Shown piece by piece: positions 6,430 to 16,506 of a stretch of 64,000 nucleotides of DNA (the first letter of the stretch is position 1; the number at the start of each line of letters is the position of its first letter). Made by a program: the position numbers and the translations under genes. The notes under the pieces were generated by a model. It saw only the letters and a program-made list of their open reading frames with translations. It was not told where the DNA came from and did not search any database. The DNA is from Legionella gratiana. Its GTDB lineage: Bacteria > Pseudomonadota > Gammaproteobacteria > Legionellales > Legionellaceae. The stretch covers positions 1 through 64,000 of the forward strand of contig NZ_LNYE01000022.1 in assembly GCF_001467695.1 (NCBI RefSeq), given 5' to 3'.

Positions 6430-9009
6430 TTAACTATCCTTATCTTTTTTCAACCATTGTATCATCAATTTTCTTTTAATCTTCTCAACAAGAAATAGAT
6501 AACTAATTGCGGCAAAGATTAAAAAAATAAAGAAAGTCATAGGAAGAGGTACAAATCCTAATGAAGCTGCAAGCGGACTAAATGGTAAATATATGCTTAT
6601 GGCAACTACTGAACATATCGTAAGAGTTAACGGCAGACTAGGTTTACTGCTCAATGGTGAATTAACGGTACGAATAACAAAAATAACCAGTGTTTGTGTT
6701 GTTAAAGACTCGATAAACCAACCTGTCTGAAATAACGATTCTGATGCTTTAAAATAGCTTAACATGACCCAAAATGTAATAAAATCAAAAAGAGAGCTAA
6801 TAGGTCCAATATAAATCATAAAGCGCCGGATAATATCGATATTCCAATGTTTGGGTTTGGTAATAAAACTAGGGTCCACATTATCAGAAGGAATAGTAAT
6901 TTGTGACATATCATAAAGCAGGTTATTAAGAAGTATTTGAGTAGGTTTCATTGGCAAAAAAGGTAAGAAGGGTATTGCAAATGCCATACTTAGCATGTTA
7001 CCAAAATTTGAACTGGTTCCCATCATTAAATATTTCATTATGTTTCCAAACGATTTACGTCCTTCTATAATGCCATTTAATAAAACTTTTAAATTATGCT
7101 CCAATAAAATAATACTGGCAGTTTCTCGAGCAACATCCACTGCCTCAGAAACAGAAATACCTACATCAGCAATGTGAAGCGATGGTGCATCATTAATGCC
7201 ATCGCCAATATAACCTACTACGTGATTGTTAGAGCGAAGTGCCCGTATAATTCGTTGTTTTTGCTGGGGAGAAACTCGAGCAAAAATTTCAATTTCTTCG
7301 ACAACTTTTTCTAGAGTTAAATCTGACATTTGATCTATTTGTTCACCGATTAGAATTTTTTCAGTAAGAAGACCAACTTTATTACCAATATGTTGAGTAA
7401 CAAGCTCATTATCACCTGTTAATATTTTAACTTTTACCCCAGCATTCTTAAGATCAGAAATCATCTCTTGTGCATCCTCCAAAGGGGGATCTAAAAAAGC
7501 TAAAAAACCAACTAAGGCCAAATCGGTTTCATCACTGACCTGATAACTTGCTTTCATTTTTGTTTCATTATATGCAATTGCTAAAACACGATAGCCTTCT
7601 TGGCTTAATGAATGAAAAAGATTTAAATATTGTTCTTTGATTTTGTCGTCTATTAATTTATTTTGATCTCCAATTTTATATTTTTTACAAACTGTAAGGA
7701 TGCTTTCAGGAGCTCCTTTGGTGATTATTAAATTGGTTTTATCTTTTTTAACAACGATACTTGAGCGTCTTCTTTCGAAATCAAAAGGAATCTCATCAAT
7801 TTTTGTATAACCCTGTTGAATAGGGTGTTCATGATGTAGAATTGCTGCATCAAGTGGATTAATTCCTGATTTATTTAGTAACGCATTATCTAAAGGATTT
7901 TTTATATTTGTTGCAAATAAACTGCTAAGATAAGCGAGCAATAAAACATATTCGGATTTTCCTCCCAAAATATCGATGTATTGTTCCAATGTCATTTCGC
8001 CTTTAGTTAGGGTTCCTGTTTTATCAGAACATAAAATATCGATACTACCGAAATTTTGTATGGCTGCTAAATTTTTAACAATAACCTTTCGCTTTGCCAT
8101 ATTTAAAGCGCCTACTGCCAGAGTTACTGTTGTAATCATTGGTAAAAATTCTGGAGTCAGACCTACTGCCAACGCAATAGAGAATAATAACGATTCAAGT
8201 GCAGGACGCTTAAGGAATATATTGATTAAAAAGACAAAAAGAATGAGAAAAATAACTGTTCTCATAATAAAAAAACTAAAATGTAGAACGCCTTTCTCAA
8301 ATTCGGTTTGAGGCGCAGTCACCGATAGAGTCTGTGCAATTTCACCAAATAAAGTATGCTTTCCTGTTTTCAAAACTAAGGCAGTTGCATGACCACTCAC
8401 TATGGAAGAACCAGAGAATACCGCATTTATTGCTTCAGCAGGATTTTTAGGGGCGGTTGAAAGTACAATTGATTCTTTTTCTACAGGTAAAGACTCCCCT
8501 GTTAGTGCTGCTTGTTGAGTATGCAAATCTTTAGATTGAAGCAATAAACAATCAGCAGGTACTATATCGCCAGCAGTTAAAAGAATAACATCACCCGGAA
8601 CTAACTCACTGCAGATTAAATTACATGTTTTACCGTTTCGTAAGACACTGGTTTTTATTGCTACATGTTGTTGTAATTTTTGAGCGGCTACTAACGAGCG
8701 ATGCGTCTGAAAAAAATCAAGCACAACACTTACACTGATTATTATGAAGATGATAAATGCATTCGTTGATGTACCTGTAAAAAATGAAATTAAAGCAGCA
8801 ATTATTAATATAATTACTAGTGGATTTATTGAGTGAGAAATTGCTTCTAAAATATGAGAGCGAACTGGCTTGGTTATAAATTTATTAGGTCCGTACAACT
8901 TAAAGCGTAGTTTAGCCTCTCTGGTAGTGAGTCCATTTAGTGAGCTTTTTAATTCACTTAAAGCTTGCTGATGCTCTAATGTTAAAAAATTACTCAAACT
9001 TTTATCCAT
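6430..9009 (-). CDS. mgtA: Magnesium-translocating P-type ATPase (MgtA/MgtB type)
   Basis: An 859-residue P3B-type ATPase that imports Mg2+ into the cytoplasm using ATP. Domains in order: N-terminal helices; two membrane segments (about 55-95); actuator domain with TGES near residue 190; two further membrane helices; phosphorylation motif CSDKTGTLTKGE (the Asp is phosphorylated); nucleotide-binding domain with ITKGAPESIL; GDGINDAPSLHIADVGISV hinge motif; and about six C-terminal membrane segments. The C-terminal segment LLNNLLYDMSQ is typical of MgtA rather than Ca2+ pumps. Length is slightly below the roughly 900 residues of enterobacterial MgtA. It stands alone, with a 382-base gap to the divergent chrA. 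Confidence 0.92.
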   Translation of the reverse strand: MDKSLSNFLTLEHQQALSELKSSLNGLTTREAKLRFKLYGPNKFITKPVRSHILEAISHSINPLVIILIIAALISFFTGTSTNAFIIFIIISVSVVLDFFQTHRSLVAAQKLQQHVAIKTSVLRNGKTCNLICSELVPGDVILLTAGDIVPADCLLLQSKDLHTQQAALTGESLPVEKESIVLSTAPKNPAEAINAVFSGSSIVSGHATALVLKTGKHTLFGEIAQTLSVTAPQTEFEKGVLHFSFFIMRTVIFLILFVFLINIFLKRPALESLLFSIALAVGLTPEFLPMITTVTLAVGALNMAKRKVIVKNLAAIQNFGSIDILCSDKTGTLTKGEMTLEQYIDILGGKSEYVLLLAYLSSLFATNIKNPLDNALLNKSGINPLDAAILHHEHPIQQGYTKIDEIPFDFERRRSSIVVKKDKTNLIITKGAPESILTVCKKYKIGDQNKLIDDKIKEQYLNLFHSLSQEGYRVLAIAYNETKMKASYQVSDETDLALVGFLAFLDPPLEDAQEMISDLKNAGVKVKILTGDNELVTQHIGNKVGLLTEKILIGEQIDQMSDLTLEKVVEEIEIFARVSPQQKQRIIRALRSNNHVVGYIGDGINDAPSLHIADVGISVSEAVDVARETASIILLEHNLKVLLNGIIEGRKSFGNIMKYLMMGTSSNFGNMLSMAFAIPFLPFLPMKPTQILLNNLLYDMSQITIPSDNVDPSFITKPKHWNIDIIRRFMIYIGPISSLFDFITFWVMLSYFKASESLFQTGWFIESLTTQTLVIFVIRTVNSPLSSKPSLPLTLTICSVVAISIYLPFSPLAASLGFVPLPMTFFIFLIFAAISYLFLVEKIKRKLMIQWLKKDKDS

Positions 9010-9391
9010 TATTTAATCCAACAAAGAGCTGTTTATTCATTGTAGCCATTTTTATATTTTTTTTCTTATAGTTATAGCTAATTTGCTATAGCTATCATGG
9101 TACTTATGTCCATCTTGAATTAAAGGATGGCTTTTTACGTGCGAGAACGGTTTCGGTGCTTAATAATGATTGGCTTACAGCAATTTTTTAGCTGTCTCAA
9201 AGTCTTTTGCTACTTGTGCCATTCAAATTTGAAGTGAGTTTTGTTTTCATATTTGTTTTCTTTCATCATTTAGTATGGAGGAGATATTGGTTTCTGTGCA
9301 AGTTCATCTTTTAATGATATTTTTAATATAGACTTTGCTCCTTAAGATTAAATTATTATAAACAGCCATAGAATAGAAGAGATAAGTCTCT
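9010..9391. other. Intergenic region between divergent mgtA and chrA
   Basis: No credible gene is seen. It must hold both promoters. A weak hairpin occurs around 9066-9096 (TTATAGCTAA facing TTGCTATAGCTA), and another (CCATC/GATGG followed by CTTTTT) near 9108-9140. The latter could terminate a transcript that is no longer recognisable. Minus-strand open frames at 9304-9647 are shadows of the chrA 5' end. Confidence 0.4.
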
Positions 9392-10615
9392 GTGCTAATG
9401 GAGAAATCATTGATTGACCAAAAGTATAAAAAGGAACGAGTAACCATAACGAACATTTTTCTAATTTTTTTAAAATTGGGATGCATAAGCTTTGGTGGCC
9501 CCATAGCGCATCTTGGTTATTTCCGTGATGAGTTTGTAGGTCGATTAAAATGGCTGAGTGACCATGCCTACGCTGATTTGGTCGCATTATGTCAATTTTT
9601 GCCAGGGCCAGCGAGTAGCCAAGTGGGTATTGCACTTGGCCTGTCAAAAGGTGGTGTTCGTGGTGCCATTGCTGCCTGGTTTGGATTTACTCTGCCTTCT
9701 GCTTTGCTGATGGTGATATTTGGCCTTGCTCTTATCAAGATGGGTATTCATGATAATCCTCCCTGGATTCATGGCTTGAAAGTAGTTGCTGTGGCGGTTG
9801 TTGCTCAAGCACTTTGGGGCATGAGCGTTTCTTTATGTTCTGACAAAACAAGAGCAAGCCTTGCAGTATTGGCTTGCATTGGTTCAAGCATCATTCCTTA
9901 TGCCAGTGGACAAATAGCGATGATAGTGCTTGGAGGTCTTTTTGGTTTGTTTTTTCTTTCGCCTGAACAATCACTCCCAAGCAGCGAATTGACTGTTAAG
10001 CTTAGCAGGCGAACAGGGATTATTGTGTTGCTTACTTTCTTTATATTGCTCACTCTATTACCGCTTTTGTCTTTTTATATCGCAAACTATCCTATGCAAT
10101 TATTTGAATCCTTTTATCGTGCTGGTTCTTTGGTCTTTGGTGGGGGACATGTGGTTTTACCTCTATTACAAGCCAAGGTTGTTCCGAATGGTTGGGTCGA
10201 TAATTCTCTTTTTCTTGCGGGATATGGTGCCGCACAAGCATTACCTGGCCCTCTTTTTACGTTTGCAGCGTTCCTTGGAGCAGTATCGACAAGTACCCCA
10301 AATGGATGGCTTGGGGCAACTATTGCCTTAGGTGCTATTTTTCTGCCTTCGTTTTTATTGATAATTGGAGCATTACCTTTATGGGAAAACCTGCGTCAAC
10401 ACCCCTCCATGCAAAAAGCCATACTGGGAATTAATCCATCCGTTGTTGGTTTGTTATTAACAGCATTCTATCAACCCGTTTGGACCAGCGCGATTTTCTC
10501 GTTAAATGATTATTTGTTAGCAATGACCGCTTTTCTTTTGCTGCAATTTTGGCGTGTTCCAGCATGGATTGTTGTCCTTTTTTGTGCGATATCGGCCGGA
10601 TTAGGATGGCATTAA
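9392..10615 (+). CDS. chrA: Chromate transporter ChrA (two-domain)
   Basis: A 407-residue, highly hydrophobic protein of the CHR family, which exports chromate across the inner membrane. It has two homologous halves. The first carries FGGPIAHLGYFRDEFV and LCQFLPGPASSQVGIALG; the second carries VFGGGHVVLPLLQA and GAAQALPGPLFTFAAFLGA. These FGG and LPGP motifs define the family. Start: GTG at 9392 or ATG at 9398 (MEKSLIDQ); a purine-rich AGAAGAG lies 9-16 bases upstream and does not decide between them. Local G+C is visibly higher than in neighbouring genes, which may reflect acquisition by transfer. No ChrB regulator is present. Confidence 0.92.
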   Translation: MLMEKSLIDQKYKKERVTITNIFLIFLKLGCISFGGPIAHLGYFRDEFVGRLKWLSDHAYADLVALCQFLPGPASSQVGIALGLSKGGVRGAIAAWFGFTLPSALLMVIFGLALIKMGIHDNPPWIHGLKVVAVAVVAQALWGMSVSLCSDKTRASLAVLACIGSSIIPYASGQIAMIVLGGLFGLFFLSPEQSLPSSELTVKLSRRTGIIVLLTFFILLTLLPLLSFYIANYPMQLFESFYRAGSLVFGGGHVVLPLLQAKVVPNGWVDNSLFLAGYGAAQALPGPLFTFAAFLGAVSTSTPNGWLGATIALGAIFLPSFLLIIGALPLWENLRQHPSMQKAILGINPSVVGLLLTAFYQPVWTSAIFSLNDYLLAMTAFLLLQFWRVPAWIVVLFCAISAGLGWH

Positions 10616-10674
10616 ACCAGATTAGTCGCTTGGAAATGCCCCAAGTAGGCTGATTTTAACATAAGGCACTATTT

Positions 10675-11655
10675 ATGACTGAAGCAATTAAAATTCCAAA
10701 TCTAGATGAAATTCGCGAAGCCAGAAAACTTCTTGGTGATAAAATTTTGCTAACTCCTGTTTGGGAATGGAAGGGGCAAGAAAAAGATAATCTTTTTGAA
10801 AAGAATACTGAATTATTTCTCAAGCTTGAAACACTTCAATATGGTGGTTGTTTTAAACTTCGTGGCGCCTTATTAAACATGATGGCTCTAAAGGCTAGTG
10901 AATTAAAAAAGGGAGTTACTGCTATAAGTGCTGGAAATCATGCAATTGCAGTAGCATATGCTGCAAAACAATTAGGTATTAATGCGAAAGTTGTTATTCC
11001 AAAAACAGCTAACAAATTTCGGGTTCAACGTTGTCAATCTTATGGTGCCGAAATAATTTATTGTGACACCATTAATGAAGGCTTTAACATGGTTCAAGAA
11101 ATTGCAAAGCAGGAGGCTCGAGCCTTTATTCATCCATTTGAAGGTTATCATACTGCATTGGGAACTGCTACATTGGGTTTGGAGTTTGCGGAACAAACTA
11201 AAGGATTAGATGCTGTTGTTATAGCTATAGGAGGTGGTGGTTTATGCGCCGGGGTTTCAAATGCATTCAAGCAAGCCCAACTATCTTGCAAAATCTATGG
11301 AGTTGAGCCAGAAGGTGCAGATACAATGAATCGAAGTTTCAAAGCGAATCAACCAATGGCTATTAATAAAATTCAAACTATTGCAGACAGCCTTGGTGCA
11401 CCTAAAGCGGAACCCTATAGCTTCCATTTATGTAAACTGAATGTCGATAAATTAGTAACCGTTAGTGATCAGGAACTGATTACTGCAATGAAATTAATTG
11501 CAGAAGAACTTAAAATGATGGTTGAGCCAGCTTGTGCAGCCGGTATTGCCGCATGTCTTGGTCCTTTAAAAAATGAGCTTCATGGAAAAAGGGTAGGGAT
11601 TATTTTTTGTGGGAGTAATATTGATATCAGTACTTTTTGTAGTCATTGTAATTAG
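10675..11655 (+). CDS. PLP-dependent threonine/serine dehydratase-like enzyme
   Basis: A 326-residue fold-type II PLP enzyme. The lysine that binds PLP is in GGCFKLRGALLNM (the S/C-F-K-x-R-G-A motif, near residue 62). The phosphate-binding glycine loop is AIGGGGLCAGVSNA (near residue 185). SAGNHAIAVAYAAKQLG is the substrate-binding SxGNHA loop. The family deaminates threonine or serine to 2-oxo acids. The protein lacks the C-terminal ACT-like regulatory domain of biosynthetic IlvA, so it resembles catabolic threonine ammonia-lyase or serine racemase-like enzymes. It follows chrA by 60 bases on the same strand, without a clear shared role. Confidence 0.88.
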   Translation: MTEAIKIPNLDEIREARKLLGDKILLTPVWEWKGQEKDNLFEKNTELFLKLETLQYGGCFKLRGALLNMMALKASELKKGVTAISAGNHAIAVAYAAKQLGINAKVVIPKTANKFRVQRCQSYGAEIIYCDTINEGFNMVQEIAKQEARAFIHPFEGYHTALGTATLGLEFAEQTKGLDAVVIAIGGGGLCAGVSNAFKQAQLSCKIYGVEPEGADTMNRSFKANQPMAINKIQTIADSLGAPKAEPYSFHLCKLNVDKLVTVSDQELITAMKLIAEELKMMVEPACAAGIAACLGPLKNELHGKRVGIIFCGSNIDISTFCSHCN

Positions 11656-12016
11656 AAGATTACTCTAATTCAAAGTTGATATTTTATTCGAGTACGCCGC
11701 AGAGCTTTCCCAAGGTTTAGTTAATTTAAGTCTTCGAAAGGTGGAGTCTCTTTTACGAGTATTATCAATAATTAGGTTTAGCAAGTAAAAATGACTTAGT
11801 TAAAAAAATATTCTCAAACGAACAGGCGAACTTAAAGCGACTCGTTATTTTTTAAATCTCAAGGGGTTTCATCAAGTTATATTATGAATCCGTCTTCTGG
11901 GGGACACTTTTTAAGGTCTTACTTTCACAGTACAAACCTGGCTTAGTTTGTCCTACCTATTTGACATTAAATTGTTCGATATTTATACTGTCTCAAGTAA
12001 TTTGCAAGAGAGTTCC
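11656..12016. other. Gene-free stretch upstream of the LRR gene
   Basis: No gene, strong hairpin or recognisable repeat is seen. The open frame beginning at 11948 is judged to be an upstream extension of the LRR gene and not a separate gene. Confidence 0.4.
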
Positions 12017-12970
12017 ATGCTAATAACGATCCATTCCTTTTTCAACGTCCTTTTTAGATTGCTAAAATCTTCTGGTAAACAAGTATTCTTTTTTGGAGTA
12101 GCTGCAACGTTAATTTCAAATGCTCTTTTTGCAGATACAAATTATCCGCATGAACGGTTAGAACTTGAGAATTTTTACAAAGCAACTAACGGGTCAAATT
12201 GGATTAGACAAGATAATTGGCTTTCTGATTCCATTTCATACTGTGAATGGCATGGGGTACTATGTGATACAAATGGGCATGTAACGGAACTGCAGCTGTA
12301 TGATAATGGGCTAGAGGGATCGTTGCCAGAGACACTATGTAATTTAACAGAGCTGAAAACACTATACCTGAGCTTTAATCACATAGGAGGGCGTATTCCT
12401 GCAACGATAGGTCAATGCAAAAAACTTGAAAATATTTGGCTTAAATCCAATCAGATAGGCGGTGAGATTCCTGACAGTATTGGTGACGTTGAAAATTTGA
12501 AATGGCTTGATTTACATGTCAATAAATTATCGGGAGCTATTCCGTCCTCCATCGGGAATTTACACCAACTTGAAATATTACGACTTGATGATAATAAACT
12601 GAATGGAATCCTGCCCGATTCTCTTTATATGCTTAAGAATTTGAAAGAACTTTATTTATTTAACAACCATATTTCAGGTTCCATAAGCACTAAAATAGAA
12701 CAACTAATGCATTTGGAACATATTTATATTGGACACAATCAATTCAGTGGGATTCTGCCGGATACAATCACAAAACTCCACTTTCTGAAAACATTGCGTG
12801 TTGAACATAATGCGTTGGAAGGTACACTTCCTGTTGACATTGGCAATATAGCTAACCTGCAAGTATTGCGTCTTGATCATAATCAATTCACAGGCAAGGT
12901 CCCGGACAGTTTATTAAATAGAGAGCATGAACTTCAAGTTGTTGATTATTCAAATAATAATTTTGAGTAA
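12017..12970 (+). CDS. Exported leucine-rich repeat protein, plant receptor-like type
   Basis: A 317-residue protein. After a signal-peptide-like N-terminus ending near NALFA|DTNY comes an LRR N-cap (LENFYKATNGSNWIRQDNWL and CEWHGVLCD, two cysteines). About eight repeats of 24 residues follow, of the plant-specific class L-x-x-L-x-L-x-x-N-x-L-x-G-x-I-P (for example LEYLxL-like, SGAIPSSIGNL, LNGILPDSL, FTGKVPDSL). Such repeats bind proteins. The start at 12017 is chosen because AAGAGAG lies 5-11 bases upstream; an in-frame GTG-type extension to 11948 lacks this. It may be secreted by the Sec route to the periplasm or outside; an effector role is possible but unproven. Confidence 0.85.
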   Translation: MLITIHSFFNVLFRLLKSSGKQVFFFGVAATLISNALFADTNYPHERLELENFYKATNGSNWIRQDNWLSDSISYCEWHGVLCDTNGHVTELQLYDNGLEGSLPETLCNLTELKTLYLSFNHIGGRIPATIGQCKKLENIWLKSNQIGGEIPDSIGDVENLKWLDLHVNKLSGAIPSSIGNLHQLEILRLDDNKLNGILPDSLYMLKNLKELYLFNNHISGSISTKIEQLMHLEHIYIGHNQFSGILPDTITKLHFLKTLRVEHNALEGTLPVDIGNIANLQVLRLDHNQFTGKVPDSLLNREHELQVVDYSNNNFE

Positions 12971-13225
12971 TTCTTCCAATGTTAGAAAAGCAGCTTAAAG
13001 TGCGAACTGTTATGCATAGTTGCTATAATCTTCGATACGCATTGGAAATGAAGTTATTGGTTTTCACTCATATTATTTTTAATAAGACATTTGAAAAACC
13101 TAGTTCTTCATGTGCAATTGCTATATTACCTAAGATAGTTTAGGACCTCTTATCATATGATTTTAGTTAAGATAAGCGACTCCTTAGTCCTGTAAAGACG
13201 CAGATGGAATTTTGTTGGAGAATAG

Positions 13226-14380
13226 ATGGCTATTTCATGGATTAGAAAATTCATTAAGCTTGAAGCAGTAGATGGCATTCTTTTATTGGCTGTAGCTGCG
13301 TTAGGGATATTCTTTGAAAATTCACCGTGGAGGTCTATTTTTGTTTTTGCCTATTCGACTCCCTTATTTGCAGTCGAGAATATTCATTTTCCAAACTCCT
13401 TACAAAGTATTATTAATAATGGATTAATGACAATTTTTTTCTTAAGTATTACTCTTGAGATTAAACGTGAGCTATTAAAAGGTGAATTAAGTACCTATAG
13501 AAGAGCAATATTGCCTGTTATTGCCGCAATAGGAGGTATGGTAGTTCCAGCATTTATTTATATAGTAATCAATTTTAACAATCCTCAATATTTTCCTGGC
13601 TGGGCCATTCCAACTGCAACCGATATAGCATTTTCGTTAGCTGTATTAACACTACTAGGTTCACGTATACCGTCTTCTTTAAAAATTTTTTTATTAGCAT
13701 TAGCACTCATCGATGACTTGGGTGCCATTATCATCATTGCATTTTTTTATACACATCACTTGAATTTATGGTGGTTATTTTATTCTTTAGGATGTATTGG
13801 ATTTTTATTTGTACTTAATTATTTTCGTGTTAGTAATTTTTTTCCTTATGCCATTATTGGAATACTTTTGTGGGTTTGTTTTATTTATTCAGGTATCCAT
13901 GGCACTCTTGCAGGAGTGTTTGTAGGATTTGCTGTTCCCCTAACTTCATCATTTACTCGTTTAGAGGAGCAGTTAGACGATTGGGTTGCTTATGGGGTAT
14001 TACCATTATTTGTATTCGTAAATGCGGGTTTCCCGTTGTCAATTTTTACGCTTAATAATTTATCTCTTAGCGTTTCCATTGGGGTAATTTTGGGATTATT
14101 TATTGGTAAACCAATTGGAATTTTTGTTGCAAGTTGGATAAGCACGAAATTAGGCGTAGCTCATCTACCAAAGCATGTAACCTGGATTCAGATGTTAGGT
14201 GTAGCATTTCTTTGTGGTATGGGGTTTACGGTGAGTCTGTTTATTGAAACCTTGGCGTTTCCAGCTCAGCAGCAACAGTTGCATCTCATAATAAACGCTG
14301 CAATCGTGTTGGCTTCATTACTTTCTGGACTTAGCGGTTATTTAATTTTAAGGTATTTGACGCCAAAGCATCCTCGATAG
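13226..14380 (+). CDS. nhaA: Na+/H+ antiporter NhaA
   Basis: A 384-residue integral membrane protein with about 11-12 hydrophobic segments. The signature PTATDIAFSLAVL and ALIDDLGAIIIIAFFYT contain the conserved aspartates of the ion-binding site (equivalents of Asp133 and Asp163/164 in E. coli NhaA). IFFLSITLEIKRELLKGEL near the N-terminus and GMGFTVSLFIETLAF near the C-terminus are also family hallmarks. It exchanges Na+ or Li+ for protons across the inner membrane for pH and salt homeostasis. Length matches the family (about 390). No regulator gene is adjacent. Confidence 0.95.
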   Translation: MAISWIRKFIKLEAVDGILLLAVAALGIFFENSPWRSIFVFAYSTPLFAVENIHFPNSLQSIINNGLMTIFFLSITLEIKRELLKGELSTYRRAILPVIAAIGGMVVPAFIYIVINFNNPQYFPGWAIPTATDIAFSLAVLTLLGSRIPSSLKIFLLALALIDDLGAIIIIAFFYTHHLNLWWLFYSLGCIGFLFVLNYFRVSNFFPYAIIGILLWVCFIYSGIHGTLAGVFVGFAVPLTSSFTRLEEQLDDWVAYGVLPLFVFVNAGFPLSIFTLNNLSLSVSIGVILGLFIGKPIGIFVASWISTKLGVAHLPKHVTWIQMLGVAFLCGMGFTVSLFIETLAFPAQQQQLHLIINAAIVLASLLSGLSGYLILRYLTPKHPR

Positions 14381-14457
14381 ATTTAACTAAATAATTTATC
14401 TTGGCTTGTTTCTAAAAAAGAGATGAGCTTTTTGAAATCAAAAGTCCTAATCACCTA

Positions 14458-15498
14458 TCAAGCTAAACGTGACTCCCTTAAAAATGATCTTAAGCAGCCA
14501 GCGATAGAGCCGGGATGTTCCTGTTGTACAGTACGAGTTTGAGTCATTGTCGCATCATACATTCGCTTATAGCCCAATGCTGCAAAAATCCCAGTTAGTT
14601 GCGTGGCAATTTTTAGAGCGTCTAATAAATCGTGTTCTTGATGTAGATCTAACCATGGTGAAATCCATTTTCTTTGTAAGACTTCATAAATTTTGTCGCC
14701 TGGTTTTATTCCATGAAAATAAGTTATATTCCATAAGCAGCCGCTTAACGATAAAAACGGATGAGCGATAACGGTTTCTCCCCAGTCAATAATACTGATA
14801 TTTCCAGTTTTTTGATTGAGCACCATATTATTTTCCTGAAAATCACAATGATTCATTGTTTCAGGAATCTGATATTTGGCTAGGGATTCACAGAGAGTAG
14901 TACCAAATTCGTCAGCATTCTCTAGCTCTGTAATTTCTTCCTGGGACAAACCATCACTTAGTAACAGCTCTTCTTGATCTATTAACTCATGATATAACAA
15001 AGGGATTTTTCCAATCCGCCAATCAGGAATTTTCAAGCCTATTAATTGGGGTATTTTGTTCTCTACAGTTCGTTGAATTTTTGTGTAATTTAGAACCCCA
15101 GTATTAAGTAGGGCAGCATCAACTTTTTCTTTAAACAGTTGTCGTAAGGTCACATCACCACAAGACGTCATCAAAAAACAACATAACTGTTTATTTTCAG
15201 CGATTGGTGTTGGAATATGAGAGCAGTCTTGTTCATACAGGTATGTTAATATCTGAGATTCAGTGGATAATTCTAGTGGTGTTTTTTTTAGGTAGAAAGT
15301 GTTTTTTGAGGTAGTTATTTTATATACTACGGAATAAGAAGTTTCAGTAATTTTTTGATGACTGATAATGGTACTATCATTGTGAGATACCAAATATTCA
15401 AGAGCCCATTTTAAAGCGAGTTCAATTTCTATTTGCTCTTGATTCACTATTTTCTCAAAACAACCTTCACTTAGTTTGACTTTAATATATAAAATCAT
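14458..15498 (-). CDS. APH-type phosphotransferase (aminoglycoside/choline kinase fold)
   Basis: A 346-residue kinase-fold protein. The catalytic loop is MNHCDFQENNMVLN (H-x-D-x4-N) and the metal-binding segment is ISIIDWGETVIAHPFLSL (the D-W-G form of DFG used by APH and choline/ethanolamine kinases). The N-lobe contains FYLKKTPLELSTES, with the likely ATP-binding lysine. The family phosphorylates small-molecule hydroxyls (antibiotics, choline, sugars); the actual substrate is not readable. It faces nhaA convergently with a 77-base gap. The neighbouring GNAT lies 23 bases upstream on the same strand, so the two are probably co-transcribed. Confidence 0.8.
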   Translation of the reverse strand: MILYIKVKLSEGCFEKIVNQEQIEIELALKWALEYLVSHNDSTIISHQKITETSYSVVYKITTSKNTFYLKKTPLELSTESQILTYLYEQDCSHIPTPIAENKQLCCFLMTSCGDVTLRQLFKEKVDAALLNTGVLNYTKIQRTVENKIPQLIGLKIPDWRIGKIPLLYHELIDQEELLLSDGLSQEEITELENADEFGTTLCESLAKYQIPETMNHCDFQENNMVLNQKTGNISIIDWGETVIAHPFLSLSGCLWNITYFHGIKPGDKIYEVLQRKWISPWLDLHQEHDLLDALKIATQLTGIFAALGYKRMYDATMTQTRTVQQEHPGSIAGCLRSFLRESRLA

Positions 15499-15521
15499 TC
15501 AAGTCCAAAAATTGGAACTAT

Positions 15522-16382
15522 TTATTTTAGTAATGCCAATCGATATTTTCCTATTTCATAAAAACCAAGAGATTTATAAGCGCAAATAGCAGAATTTTCA
15601 TTGGTGAACAAAATTGCTCTTTTGACTTGTCGGGCGGCAGCTTGTTTTAGGCAAAGATACACAGCAATTCTGGCAAAACCTTTATTTCTTAATGAAGGCG
15701 GGGTATAAACGGGGCCGATCTGTACAATATCAGGTAGATTGGCATTAAATCCACATAAGGAAACTGGGGTATTATTTACAAACAAAACCCATCGATTTTG
15801 GCTAAGCTGAGTATCTTGAATTTCATCAATAATGGATTGTTCAAGTTTGGGATTATTCACATCGTCGCCAAGCGCTTCTATATGATAAGCGATCAGCCAT
15901 TTTTTTATGACATCCACTTCACAATCTTGCACTGTTTTAAGTGAGCAGTTATATGAATGAATTGCTTGGGGTACTATCATTTTTTCAAGATTCAGTAAGA
16001 ATAATTTTTCCTGATAATTAATAGCAAACAGTGATGATTGTAAGCCAAGCCTCTCAATGACAAAGTTGGCTTGAGAGTCTTCACCAAGTATCCCAGCAAT
16101 TGGTCTTGACCTTTTACGTTTAAATTCATCTATTAATGCTGATAATGCAGCAAAATTTTCAGCTTGCATCATCACATTACCATTCCAATAATGAGCTAAA
16201 ACACCATTCAGTTGGCTGTGATTGAAAGAGCCGTAATATTCTCCGTGAAATGGTGCATCTTGGTAGGTAATTCCTGAGTGGTATAAATTATTTCTAATGA
16301 ACATGGTCGTTTCTTGATAATGATTGAGATAGAATGACAATTCATCCATATGCAATTCCTCTAGTTTTTTTATCACAATCAT
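15522..16382 (-). CDS. GNAT family N-acetyltransferase (two-part, FR47-like C-terminal domain)
   Basis: A 286-residue protein whose C-terminal half carries the acetyl-CoA-binding stretch GPVYTPPSLRNKGFARIAVY (R-N-K-G-F-A) and ends with NSAICAYKSLGFYEIGKYRL, the usual GNAT tail. The N-terminal ~150 residues resemble the extra domain found in some Legionella and Bacillus GNATs (YYGSF, GILGEDSQANFVIERLG). A GAGG six bases upstream favours the ATG at 16382 over the upstream in-frame ATG at 16403. The substrate is unknown. Confidence 0.82.
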   Translation of the reverse strand: MIVIKKLEELHMDELSFYLNHYQETTMFIRNNLYHSGITYQDAPFHGEYYGSFNHSQLNGVLAHYWNGNVMMQAENFAALSALIDEFKRKRSRPIAGILGEDSQANFVIERLGLQSSLFAINYQEKLFLLNLEKMIVPQAIHSYNCSLKTVQDCEVDVIKKWLIAYHIEALGDDVNNPKLEQSIIDEIQDTQLSQNRWVLFVNNTPVSLCGFNANLPDIVQIGPVYTPPSLRNKGFARIAVYLCLKQAAARQVKRAILFTNENSAICAYKSLGFYEIGKYRLALLK

Positions 16383-16506
16383 TTTTTTCCTCGGTATGAT
16401 CAATATTTTTAATACACTTTAAGACCTATGTTAAGATAAACTGAATTTCAAAAAAACCACAAACCAAATAGATGTACCCTGCTTTTTAAAGAGGAGATTC
16501 TTAAAA

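Noticed and set aside
9304..9647. Two minus-strand open frames (66 and 99 codons) opposite the start of chrA
   Set aside because: They are the antisense shadow of a well-supported chromate transporter gene, with no ribosome-binding site or recognisable protein.
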